DNA of 23,419 nucleotides, taken from the NCBI GenBank assembly GCA_024641365.1, contig JAHEDF010000008.1, positions 1-23,419 on the forward strand, written 5' to 3'. The notes below the pieces were generated by a model. The model did not search any database. It had not been told where the DNA came from and saw nothing but the letters and a program-made list of their open reading frames with translations. Positions 1 to 8,064 of the stretch are shown here, piece after piece (positions within the stretch are counted from its first letter, which is position 1; every line of letters begins with the position of its first letter). A program made the position numbers and the translations under genes. This stretch comes from Planctomycetota bacterium (GTDB lineage Bacteria > Planctomycetota > UBA11346).

Positions 1-173
1 CTGATAATGCGCAGCTATCTTCGATCTTCCTCCGGTTCTCCGGTCCTCCATGTGAGTAAAGTCATTAGCTCCATACCATTGTGCCCAGATCTGGACGCTT
101 AGGGGATTCGCCCTTGGCAAATGCCAGCGGTTCCTACCCTCGCGCCCTCCCAACCGCACCCCTTCCCGCGAAT

Positions 174-178
174 AAGGA
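174..178 (+). promoter_or_regulatory. Shine-Dalgarno site that sets the enolase start
   Basis: AAGGA lies 8 nt before the ATG at 187. This supports 187 rather than the in-frame ATG at 121. The 22 extra residues encoded from 121 are proline-rich and are not part of the enolase family. Confidence 0.75.
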
Positions 179-186
179 CCGTTTCC

Positions 187-1488
187 ATGTATATCGAAGA
201 CGTCAGAGCCCGCCAAATCATCGACAGTCGTGGTAATCCTACCATCGAAGTCGACGTTGCCTTAGATGATGGCACCTTGGGCCGCGCCGCTGTCCCCTCC
301 GGTGCATCGACTGGTGCCTATGAAGCCTGTGAATTGCGCGACGGCGACAAGAAAGCGTACTTGGGTAAAGGCGTGCTCAAAGCCGTTGCCAATGTTAATG
401 ATTTGATCGGTCCTGAATTAGTTGGCATGGAAGCATTTCAACAACGCTTGCTTGATAACTTGATGATCGAAATGGATGGCACGGAAAATAAATCAAAATT
501 AGGTGCCAATGCGATTCTCGGCGTGTCCTTAGCATTAGCTAAAGCTGCTGCACAATCACATGGTTTACCATTATATCGCTACATCGGCGGCACGAATGCC
601 TGTCAATTACCTGTCCCTATGGCCAATATTATTAACGGTGGCAAACACGCTGATAATAAAGTCGATTTCCAAGAATTTATGGTCATGCCAGTTGGCGCAA
701 AAACGTGGAGCGATGGTATTCGCCAAGTGTGTGAAGTTTTCCACTCACTGAAAAGCGTGCTCAAAAAAGCTGGTCACAATACTGCTGTCGGTGACGAAGG
801 CGGTTTCGCGCCAAATATTGATAACGAAGAAGCACTCAAATATATCATGGATGCAATTGACAAAGCTGGTTACAAAGCCGGTCGCGATGCTGATTTCGCC
901 ATTGCTATGGACTGCGCATCATCCGAATTATTTGATGAAGGCGGCAAAAAAGGTTACAAATTCTGGAAATCAAACCCAGATAAATTATTCTCAGCTGACG
1001 ACATGGTCGAATTATTTGCAGGCTGGGCTAATAAATATCCAATTATTTCTATCGAAGATCCACTCGATCAAGATGATTGGGATGGTTACATCAAGATGAC
1101 CTCAAAAATGGGCAAAACCGTGCAAATTGTAGGCGACGATTTCTTCGTCACCAATCCAAAACGTTTAAAGGAAGGCATCACCAAAAATGCCTGTAATTCC
1201 ATTCTCATCAAAGTGAACCAAATTGGGACACTCAGTGAAACATTGGATGCCGTCTATATGGCACAACGTGCTGGCTACACCGCGGTGTTGTCACACCGCT
1301 CTGGCGAAACTGAAGACGCCACTATCGCTGATATTGCCGTCGCTACGAATTGCGGACAAATCAAAACCGGCTCCGCCAGTCGCACCGACCGTATTGCTAA
1401 GTACAATCAACTGATTCGCATTGAAGAAGAATTGGGCCAGCAAGCGCAATACTTAGGCCTGCAGTCGTTTTATAATTTGTACCGTTAA
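187..1488 (+). CDS. eno: Enolase (phosphopyruvate hydratase)
   Basis: Cytosolic glycolytic enzyme that interconverts 2-phosphoglycerate and phosphoenolpyruvate. The 433-residue product matches the usual bacterial length (about 430) when started at 187. The N-terminus has the family pattern IxDSRGNPTx[13 protein letters not shown] at 201-209 carries the catalytic acid/base glutamate (E204). The Mg2+ ligands are D242, E290 ([11 protein letters not shown]) and D317 (VGDDFFVTN). The catalytic lysine is K342 in [13 protein letters not shown], and the SHRSGETED loop starts at 369. All key residues are present. The gene stands alone: a terminator follows within 35 bp and the next genes are unrelated efflux genes. 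No clear -35/-10 promoter can be picked out in the 186 bp upstream. The identification is secure; only the start codon needed a decision. Confidence 0.98.
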   Translation: MYIEDVRARQIIDSRGNPTIEVDVALDDGTLGRAAVPSGASTGAYEACELRDGDKKAYLGKGVLKAVANVNDLIGPELVGMEAFQQRLLDNLMIEMDGTENKSKLGANAILGVSLALAKAAAQSHGLPLYRYIGGTNACQLPVPMANIINGGKHADNKVDFQEFMVMPVGAKTWSDGIRQVCEVFHSLKSVLKKAGHNTAVGDEGGFAPNIDNEEALKYIMDAIDKAGYKAGRDADFAIAMDCASSELFDEGGKKGYKFWKSNPDKLFSADDMVELFAGWANKYPIISIEDPLDQDDWDGYIKMTSKMGKTVQIVGDDFFVTNPKRLKEGITKNACNSILIKVNQIGTLSETLDAVYMAQRAGYTAVLSHRSGETEDATIADIAVATNCGQIKTGSASRTDRIAKYNQLIRIEEELGQQAQYLGLQSFYNLYR

Positions 1489-1518
1489 TCCACGACCAGC
1501 ATTAAAATAGTTCATACT

Positions 1519-1555
1519 AACACGTCTTACCTCTACCTGGTAAGACGTGTTTTTT
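1519..1555 (+). terminator. Intrinsic terminator after eno
   Basis: A perfect 12-bp stem (AACACGTCTTAC at 1519-1530 with GTAAGACGTGTT at 1540-1551) with a 9-nt loop runs into a stretch of six T (1550-1555). This is a textbook Rho-independent terminator 31 bp after the enolase stop codon. Confidence 0.93.
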
Positions 1556-1624
1556 GTTAATCGTTATTATGCGACTATGAGACGTGTGATTACAATTCCG
1601 CTTCAAAAGCCATTATGAGAAGTC

Positions 1625-1744
1625 ATTCACAGGAGGCGCGCAGACGCGGAGGCTTAAGGAGACGGCATAGAAAAATCGTTACTGTATGCATCTATTTAGC
1701 AATTCTTCTCTTCCAATCTCCGCGTTTGCGCGTCTCCTGTGAAT
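1625..1744 (+). repeat. Long imperfect inverted repeat / hairpin element
   Basis: Arms 1625-1652 and 1717-1744 are complementary over 28 consecutive positions: 25 Watson-Crick pairs plus G1636-T1733, G1643-T1726 and G1652-T1717. All three exceptions become G-U pairs in a plus-strand transcript, but C-A mismatches in a minus-strand one. The arms are GC-rich (GGCGCGCAGACGCGGAG) and enclose 64 nt of AT-rich sequence. The element fills most of the gap between the enolase terminator and the efflux operon (1557-1885). It could be a dispersed MITE-like repeat or a structured RNA. Copy number cannot be judged from one window. I see no gene here: the small ORF at 1615-1818 simply reads through the hairpin. 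Confidence 0.8.
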
Positions 1745-1885
1745 TCTTTGAGCAATTTAATACAGAGAAATTGACACGGAATTGCTATGAGATGATGACG
1801 TGTGCGTGTATGTCATAGATAAAACGGCTGTGCAAGGTTGTTAGACATTAAACGGATTGGATAACGTCTCACCTTATTCCACGCC

Positions 1886-4800
1886 ATGCGACCAATCCGC
1901 CGACATATTTATGATCGCCCCATTGGCGTGATTGCGATTTTAGTCGCCATCTTGGTCTTAGGTGCGCTGGCTATTCCAGAGATGCGCATTCGCTTAATTA
2001 CCAGCGGTGATTTTGGTTCACGTATTTATACATCATTTCGCGTCAACGGACTTGGTCTCTTAGAAACACTGGATCGCGTAACCAGACCTGCTGAAGAAAT
2101 TGCACGCAGTCAACCAAGCACTGGAAGAGTAGAAACCGAAACCTCAAGTGGCTATGTTAGCATGCGGGTAGAACCCGCAGCAGGTTATTCGAATAAAGAA
2201 TTAGCGACACAGATAACCCAAGCTCTTGAATCGAATAAGCATCGTTTTCCAGACGACATGAGCCCGCCCCGCATTTATAGTTGGTCAGAGAGTTCTATGC
2301 CTTTAATGATTGTCGCCATTAATCGCGGTAATTTATCTGAAGATGAATTCGATCAATTAATTTTACAAAAATTATTGCCCACCATTCAAGCCGTCCCGGG
2401 TATCGCAAAAGCTGATACTTATATGCGCAGCGATCCATCCGTGCGTATTGCATTTAATACCATGCGTCTGGGATCAATTGGCATGGATCCTGATAAAGCC
2501 GTGCAAGCATTAAGCTCAGCGAGTGGTCGTTCGGCTTCAACGAATGCGCCGCTTTCTATACATGATGAGAAATCAGACCGTTATGTTCGTATTGTCCCGC
2601 CGCTCTTAACACCAGCGACATTGCCAGCGGCACGTATTAATCATAATACTAGTTTAAGTGATATTGCGGCAATCGAACCCCATGACCCGTCGCGTCATGA
2701 ATTCCGTTTATTAATTGATGGGAAGCCTGGCGAAGGTCTAATTATTTATCCCTCTGCCGATGCCAATGTTTACAAACTTTCTAAATCTATCGCAACACTT
2801 GTCGAAAAAGAATGTGAACGTCATCAATTACAACATCGCATTATTCAAGATTCTCATACTGCTTTTGATGAAATTGCTAATGAAATCTTAGTGAGCGCAG
2901 CGTGGTGCGCAGCGTTTTCATTGTTATTTTTAATATTATTTCTTGGCCGCTGGCGCATGGCGCTATTGGTATCAACGGCGTTGCCATTGTCATTAATTCT
3001 CGCATTAGTGGCGATGGCTATTAGTGGAAAAAACTTGGACCTTTTATCGCTTATTGGCTACCTGCTCGCTGCTGGTATGGTTGTTGATAATGCTATTGTT
3101 GTTGCTGAATCATTAATGCGCGCACGCACTACTGATGATCCGGAAGAACGTAAAATAATTTTGAAACGAGCCGTTAACAGCGTCGCTTTAGCTATCGTTG
3201 TCGCCACGCTCACCACGGTCGCTATGTTTCTGCCCGCACTGGTCGTCGATCAACCAATGGTTCGCACCATGCTGAGTTCTATTGGCTATCCCATTATTCT
3301 GAGTTTAGTCGGCAGTTTAGTAGTGGCACTTATTTTAGTACCGATGGCATTTAAGTGGATATATCCCCATGGCCTTCAGAGTAAAAAAAATATAAAATCA
3401 ACCTCAGCCACCACTGGCGACGGTCGTGCACAAGTCCGCTGGTTACGTTGGCTCGAGCGTCGTTATGGCCGCATATTAGCCTGGGTATTATTACGGCCAA
3501 TGTTGGGACTGTTAATTGTACTCAGCATTATTGGGGCTGGCATTTATGCTACGGTTAAATTGGACTCGCCCCGTGACAACTATTACAATGAAGAACGCTC
3601 CATTGCCATCAGTGCGCGTGTCAGCAAATCACTGACACTGGACCAGATTGCTGACCAAGCACGCGTGTGGAGTGAACAATTAGAACCATTGCGTGAGGAA
3701 TTAGGCATTATTGGGATTTTGGCAAATATTAATCGCTATTACACAAGCCTAGAAATTTACCTCAAACCAATTGATGAACAGAATCGTAGCAGTGATGAAA
3801 TTCGAGACATTATTGTTTTAGCGCTTACATCAACACCTGATATTGTTATTCGGGAACATAATGAACTCGCACAGTTTTATGCAACTTACATCGAAAAGCA
3901 AAAGAAGAATGCCGAAAAACTCGCCAAAGAAACAGCAAGCAAATCAGGAATTACCTCAGATGCTGAGGAGCAATCATCTTCAAAGAACACTAATACAGAC
4001 GAAAGCAATAAAAAATCTTCAACAACTACGACTCAATCAAACCACGACGACAAAAATAAAACAGCTGATACAGCAAAAGAAAATGACGCTCAAGAAAAAC
4101 CTGCGTTTGTCCCACGGCTTGGCTTCATAGAATTAGAAATAAGCGCTGCACAACCTGCGGCTGTTGAAATTGCCAAAAAAAGATTAACCGCCGTATTGGT
4201 TGCTGAAGGCGGTGCGCCAACCGACGAAAAAGAGCGATCCAAACGGCGACGACGTGGGCGCAGTAGTGATGCCGATGATGGTCTCATTAGCTTACGATTA
4301 ACGCGCGCTGCCGAACAACAGGGCTGGCAAGCAGACGCGGTGGCGCGCCAAGTTGCTCGTTATACCGGTGGTGAAAATAGCGTTGAAATGCCTGGTGGCT
4401 GGCGCTTGGGATATGGCCGTGCAAAAACTGACGATACCTCACTGAATGCCTTATTAGAAACGGTGGTTTATCAAAGCCCAACTATACCGAATAGAAATAC
4501 ACCTGCACGAAATACAGCCCCTACTGCTCCTACTAATGCGCCAAGCACAACGCAAAAGTCACCTACTGCAAATGCGCAAACAGGTCGTACTTTAACCACA
4601 AACGCGCCCGCTGTTAATAATACACCAGCCGTACAGCCACCAATTAGCGCACCGCTTCTCCGTTTAGTCGAACCGAGTACCGAACCGCCGGCACGATATA
4701 TTCGTCGCGAAAATGGTTTGAGCACCGACTCCGTTTCAGTCAATGTGCTTCTGAGTGAGCGCCAACGTATTTTAGATAATTTACCCGAATTAATTACCAG

Positions 4801-5419
4801 AGCAGATATTCCTAACGGCGTCGCTGTAAAACCAAAATTATTTGCAAACAATGAAGATGAAAGTAAGTGGGCCTTATTGCTCGCGACCTTGATTGCTGCC
4901 GTTATTGTTTATTTATTAATGGCAATTTTATATGAGTCGCTATTAGCGCCATTAACCATGATGACGACGGTTCCTGCTGCGATATTAAGTGTCAAAGCGC
5001 TTTATTTAGTGTTACAAATACCCATGAGCCCCATGGATTATCTCGGCATATTATTACTGGTTGGCATCGTCATTAACAACGGCGTCGTTTTAGTGGATCG
5101 CATGGTCATGACGGTGCCAATGCATCGCATACAAGGTCGCTCATACCAACGCATGGCTACAATCGCTATGGCCGCTGCTGCGCGCCGTCGTTTTACACCG
5201 GTATTATTAACGAGCCTGACAACCATTGCTGCAGCTGTGCCTATGTCCTTTAGTGATGGACGAATTTTTGGGCAACCTATTGCAAGTTTAGGCGTCTCTC
5301 TTGGCATTGGTCTTACAGCTGCCACGGTATTCACCCTTGCAGTAGTACCTATTTTCTATCAATGGCTCGCCATAACGCGGGCTGGAACGCTCACCCTCTT
5401 ATCTAATAAGCGCTCATGA
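1886..5419 (+). CDS. RND-family efflux permease, first of two in the operon
   Basis: Inner-membrane proton-driven exporter subunit of the AcrB/HAE-1-like RND superfamily, 1177 residues against about 1020-1060 for typical members. TM1 lies at about 13-31, followed by a large periplasmic loop and then TM2 at about 334-356. TM4 carries the proton-relay aspartate D401 in GMVVDNAIVV. TM7 is at about 539-558, the second periplasmic loop runs about 560-992, and TM8 begins near 995. TM10 has VINNGVVLVD and lacks the lysine found in AcrB, as many non-AcrB members do. The extra length comes from two low-complexity inserts in the second periplasmic loop: a Lys/Glu/Ser/Thr/Asn-rich stretch at 670-738 and a Pro/Thr/Asn/Ala-rich stretch at 864-922. 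No Shine-Dalgarno is evident before the ATG. The stop codon overlaps the next start (ATGA). Substrate unknown; drugs, lipids and metals all remain possible, though heavy-metal signatures were not noticed. Confidence 0.93.
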   Translation: MRPIRRHIYDRPIGVIAILVAILVLGALAIPEMRIRLITSGDFGSRIYTSFRVNGLGLLETLDRVTRPAEEIARSQPSTGRVETETSSGYVSMRVEPAAGYSNKELATQITQALESNKHRFPDDMSPPRIYSWSESSMPLMIVAINRGNLSEDEFDQLILQKLLPTIQAVPGIAKADTYMRSDPSVRIAFNTMRLGSIGMDPDKAVQALSSASGRSASTNAPLSIHDEKSDRYVRIVPPLLTPATLPAARINHNTSLSDIAAIEPHDPSRHEFRLLIDGKPGEGLIIYPSADANVYKLSKSIATLVEKECERHQLQHRIIQDSHTAFDEIANEILVSAAWCAAFSLLFLILFLGRWRMALLVSTALPLSLILALVAMAISGKNLDLLSLIGYLLAAGMVVDNAIVVAESLMRARTTDDPEERKIILKRAVNSVALAIVVATLTTVAMFLPALVVDQPMVRTMLSSIGYPIILSLVGSLVVALILVPMAFKWIYPHGLQSKKNIKSTSATTGDGRAQVRWLRWLERRYGRILAWVLLRPMLGLLIVLSIIGAGIYATVKLDSPRDNYYNEERSIAISARVSKSLTLDQIADQARVWSEQLEPLREELGIIGILANINRYYTSLEIYLKPIDEQNRSSDEIRDIIVLALTSTPDIVIREHNELAQFYATYIEKQKKNAEKLAKETASKSGITSDAEEQSSSKNTNTDESNKKSSTTTTQSNHDDKNKTADTAKENDAQEKPAFVPRLGFIELEISAAQPAAVEIAKKRLTAVLVAEGGAPTDEKERSKRRRRGRSSDADDGLISLRLTRAAEQQGWQADAVARQVARYTGGENSVEMPGGWRLGYGRAKTDDTSLNALLETVVYQSPTIPNRNTPARNTAPTAPTNAPSTTQKSPTANAQTGRTLTTNAPAVNNTPAVQPPISAPLLRLVEPSTEPPARYIRRENGLSTDSVSVNVLLSERQRILDNLPELITRADIPNGVAVKPKLFANNEDESKWALLLATLIAAVIVYLLMAILYESLLAPLTMMTTVPAAILSVKALYLVLQIPMSPMDYLGILLLVGIVINNGVVLVDRMVMTVPMHRIQGRSYQRMATIAMAAAARRRFTPVLLTSLTTIAAAVPMSFSDGRIFGQPIASLGVSLGIGLTAATVFTLAVVPIFYQWLAITRAGTLTLLSNKRS

Positions 5420-6909
5420 TTCGAGTCACCTCTCTCCTTATTTGTTGCACAACGCTTAGTTGGTCGGCTGACGAATTGCCAAAAGTCACCACTCCACCAA
5501 CACCAACACCTGTTGCCGATGATAATGCGAAAAATGATGCAGGTAATAAGTGGATTTTCCCTTTATTGCAGGCGGGAAAAACTGTGATCACGGCTAAGCC
5601 TGAAATCGCAACTGCAAAAATTGCGCTTGATAGTGTTCGTTTATCAACGCGCGTTGCAGAAAATGCCTGGAATCCACGTGCGTCATTTTCGCCGAATTTT
5701 AGTGAACGCCGCAGTGAATCCAATAGCGTCTTGGATGGTCCTGGGATAATTAAAACACAATCTGGTTCAGCATCAGTTTCTTTATCAAAACCATTTGCCA
5801 CGGGGACGTCCGTTAGCATCGGTGGATCGAGTTCCGGAACGACATCAAACGGTACCGGGGTTATTAGAAATGATTTTTATAGTAGTTCAGTTAATGTAGC
5901 CATTTCACAAAGTTTATTACGTGGGGGTAATCGCACCGTGAACATGAATGGCATCTTGGATGCGCAAGATGCTGAAGCGACATCGTTAGATAATTACCAC
6001 GCCGCTTTAGAAACGCAGTACAGTGACTTTATAAATCGCTGGCTGAATTTAGCGTTAGCGGAAGCCTCCATCGCACAATTACGTGATGATGTTAAAATAT
6101 CCAAAGAGAATTTACGCCAATATGAAGAACGCTTAAAAATTGGTTTAAGTCGTGAACTCGATGTCCAAAGTTTACGACGCGGTGTTGCTGATCAGGAAGT
6201 GCAATTAGCAAAGTCAGAACGTGCGCATGCCGCTGAATTGCGCCAAATGTCATTATATTGGCCTGAGGTCACGCTGCCATCACGCGATCAAGTGCTGTTA
6301 GATACACAACCGCAATTACCACCACTGATTAATTTTGCCGACACCCGGCAAGGGCAGGCAAATTTGCGTGATGTTGCCGCTGCTGCTCGTCGTGTCGCTG
6401 TTACTAAAAATGCCGCCTTTGATGATCTCAGCGCACAAGGTTCTATTAGTAAATATGGCAGCGATGGCGATCTCGGCGGATCGTGGAAAGAACTTGATAA
6501 TCGTAATGAATTTGATTGGCGGGTTGGCTTAAGTTACACCCATGTTTTTGGCACCGAAGCCAATCGCGTTAGTTACCAACAAACGTTATTAGCCTTAGAT
6601 CAAATTCGTTTACGTGCACAAATTGCAGAGCGTGATTGGCATGCGCGTGCATTATCGCTACGTGACACATTTGAAGATGCACTCGCGCGTGTTGAAGAGC
6701 AAAAGCGCTTAGTCGTCGCAGAACGTAATGAATTATCGCTCGCCACAGCGCAAGTTGAAGCTGGTCGCACCACGACCCGTGATTTAGTTGATGCGCAACA
6801 ACGGGTCAGCAATGCCATTCTCACATTATATCGCGCTAATTTAGACGTACTTCGTTCAGATCTTAATCTTCGCTTACATCAAAACCGTTTATTGGATTTG
6901 CTCCCATGA
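5416..6909 (+). CDS. TolC-like outer-membrane efflux protein
   Basis: Outer-membrane channel of a tripartite exporter (OEP/TolC superfamily), 497 residues. A short hydrophobic N-terminus ending near residues 17-18 (WSA) looks like a signal peptide, followed by a Pro/Thr-rich linker at about 22-35. The family-typical VAISQSLLRGG lies at 161-171, in the region preceding a long helical hairpin (YSDFINRWLNLALAEASIAQL onward, with the motif KIGLSRELDVQSLRRGV). The C-terminal repeat has AQVEAGRTTTRDLVDAQQRV, the usual second-repeat signature. The ATG overlaps the stop of the upstream permease and the TGA overlaps the ATG of the adaptor gene, so all three are probably translationally coupled. It presumably docks with the adaptor encoded next. 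The low-similarity N-terminal region (35-150) is rich in Ser/Gly and likely forms beta-barrel strands. Confidence 0.9.
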   Translation: MIRVTSLLICCTTLSWSADELPKVTTPPTPTPVADDNAKNDAGNKWIFPLLQAGKTVITAKPEIATAKIALDSVRLSTRVAENAWNPRASFSPNFSERRSESNSVLDGPGIIKTQSGSASVSLSKPFATGTSVSIGGSSSGTTSNGTGVIRNDFYSSSVNVAISQSLLRGGNRTVNMNGILDAQDAEATSLDNYHAALETQYSDFINRWLNLALAEASIAQLRDDVKISKENLRQYEERLKIGLSRELDVQSLRRGVADQEVQLAKSERAHAAELRQMSLYWPEVTLPSRDQVLLDTQPQLPPLINFADTRQGQANLRDVAAAARRVAVTKNAAFDDLSAQGSISKYGSDGDLGGSWKELDNRNEFDWRVGLSYTHVFGTEANRVSYQQTLLALDQIRLRAQIAERDWHARALSLRDTFEDALARVEEQKRLVVAERNELSLATAQVEAGRTTTRDLVDAQQRVSNAILTLYRANLDVLRSDLNLRLHQNRLLDLLP

Positions 6910-8048
6910 CTTTGTCTAAAATCTTTTATTATTCCTGCCTGTTATGTGTAAGCCTCGTTTTTTTAAGCAGTTGCTCTAAAGATGATAGCGACGCAAAAGA
7001 AGCTGAGCGCGCAGCCCGTGCGGAACGCATAAAAATACCAGTTCGCACGATGGTGGCAGAAGCTGGCACCGTAATGGAATCATTATCGGTGCAAGGGCGT
7101 TTAGAAGTATGGCGACAAGAAATATTAAGTACGCCTGTGGCTGGCATAATTCGTGAATTTCCATCTTTACCTGACCAGCTTATTCACGAGGGCGAACTAA
7201 TTTTACGTTTAGATCCACCTTTAAATGAGGCTGAGGAAATTATTCAAGCAGGCATTAAATTAGAGCGCGCCAATCGTTCACTTGAACGCTTAAAATATTT
7301 ATCAATTAATGCTCCGGTTACCGTCAGCGCCACTGATTTAGAAATGGCAGAAGACGCGGCCAGCGACGCCAAACATGCACTTGAATTGCTGACCAGTCGC
7401 GCCGACAAGCGCATTATTAAAGCGCCATTTACTGGTGTATTAGTTAAATTCCAAGGCGTGGTTGGTGATTCGATAGCCGAAGGCACTAAATTTGCCGAAA
7501 TGCTCGATATTAGTCGATACCGCATTCGCTTAGAATTACCGGAAACTAGTTTGCGTCGTTTGCGCCTAGAACAACCGGTTGAAGTTCGTGCATTAATTGA
7601 TGACGCCGTCGCGATTGGTACCGTTGCCAGTATTCCGGCCGCGATTGATAGTGAAAAAGGCACCGGACAAGTGGTGATCGATACACGCATGCCGCCGGTA
7701 TCGTGGCGACCTGGTGGGTTTGCCACGGCGCGTTTAGTGCTGCAAGAAACCAAAGGTGACGTTGTTGTTCCACGCGATAAAGTTTTCTACAAAGATAATA
7801 AAGCCTATTGCTGGAGCGTCGATAACAGCGGTGAACATGCGGTTGCAAAACGCACCTGGGTAACCACGGGTGCAACTGATGAAAAATCTATTATTATTGA
7901 AAAAGGTATTAAAACGGGCGACCACATTATCGTTGAAGGCGTTGCTGGCTTATCGGATGGCGTGCGTATTCAGGTAGAAAAAGACGAACCTGACAGTGAC
8001 GATAAAAAAACAAAGCCCCAAAGGCCAAGCGCCGAAAAACAACCGTGA
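6906..8048 (+). CDS. Periplasmic adaptor lipoprotein (RND membrane fusion protein)
   Basis: Adaptor that links the RND permeases to the outer-membrane channel (HlyD/AcrA superfamily), 380 residues. The N-terminus is a lipoprotein signal with lipobox LSSC, so Cys23 should be lipidated. The first half of a lipoyl/biotinyl-like domain reads TPVAGIIREFPSLPDQLIHEG. A short helical hairpin of about 75 residues follows (NEAEEIIQAGIKLERANRSL onward), then the second lipoyl half (IIKAPFTGVLVKFQGVVGDS). Next come the beta-barrel (PVEVRALIDD onward) and the membrane-proximal domain. The tail is charged and Lys/Asp/Pro-rich. The hairpin is shorter than in AcrA. The ATGA overlap with the upstream gene and a 16-bp gap to the second permease place it inside one operon. 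It is the only adaptor present for two permeases. Confidence 0.92.
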   Translation: MTLSKIFYYSCLLCVSLVFLSSCSKDDSDAKEAERAARAERIKIPVRTMVAEAGTVMESLSVQGRLEVWRQEILSTPVAGIIREFPSLPDQLIHEGELILRLDPPLNEAEEIIQAGIKLERANRSLERLKYLSINAPVTVSATDLEMAEDAASDAKHALELLTSRADKRIIKAPFTGVLVKFQGVVGDSIAEGTKFAEMLDISRYRIRLELPETSLRRLRLEQPVEVRALIDDAVAIGTVASIPAAIDSEKGTGQVVIDTRMPPVSWRPGGFATARLVLQETKGDVVVPRDKVFYKDNKAYCWSVDNSGEHAVAKRTWVTTGATDEKSIIIEKGIKTGDHIIVEGVAGLSDGVRIQVEKDEPDSDDKKTKPQRPSAEKQP

Positions 8049-8064
8049 GCTTAACTGAACACGT

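Noticed and set aside
121..186. N-terminal extension of enolase from the ATG at 121
   Set aside because: The 22 extra residues are proline-rich and foreign to the family, and the AAGGA site serves the ATG at 187.
1771..1800. TTGACA at 1771 as a -35 box for the efflux operon
   Set aside because: No acceptable -10 box at 16-18 bp spacing; the nearest TATGAG is only 9 bp away.
1615..1818. 67-codon ORF after the enolase terminator
   Set aside because: It reads straight through the long inverted repeat, has no ribosome site and no recognisable protein features.
5403..5819. 138-codon minus-strand ORF over the start of the TolC-like gene
   Set aside because: Antisense shadow of strongly supported coding sequence; no start signal or domain.
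7244..7753. 169-codon minus-strand ORF inside the adaptor gene
   Set aside because: Shadow of the adaptor; composition (Ser/Ala/Arg-rich) is typical of an antisense frame.
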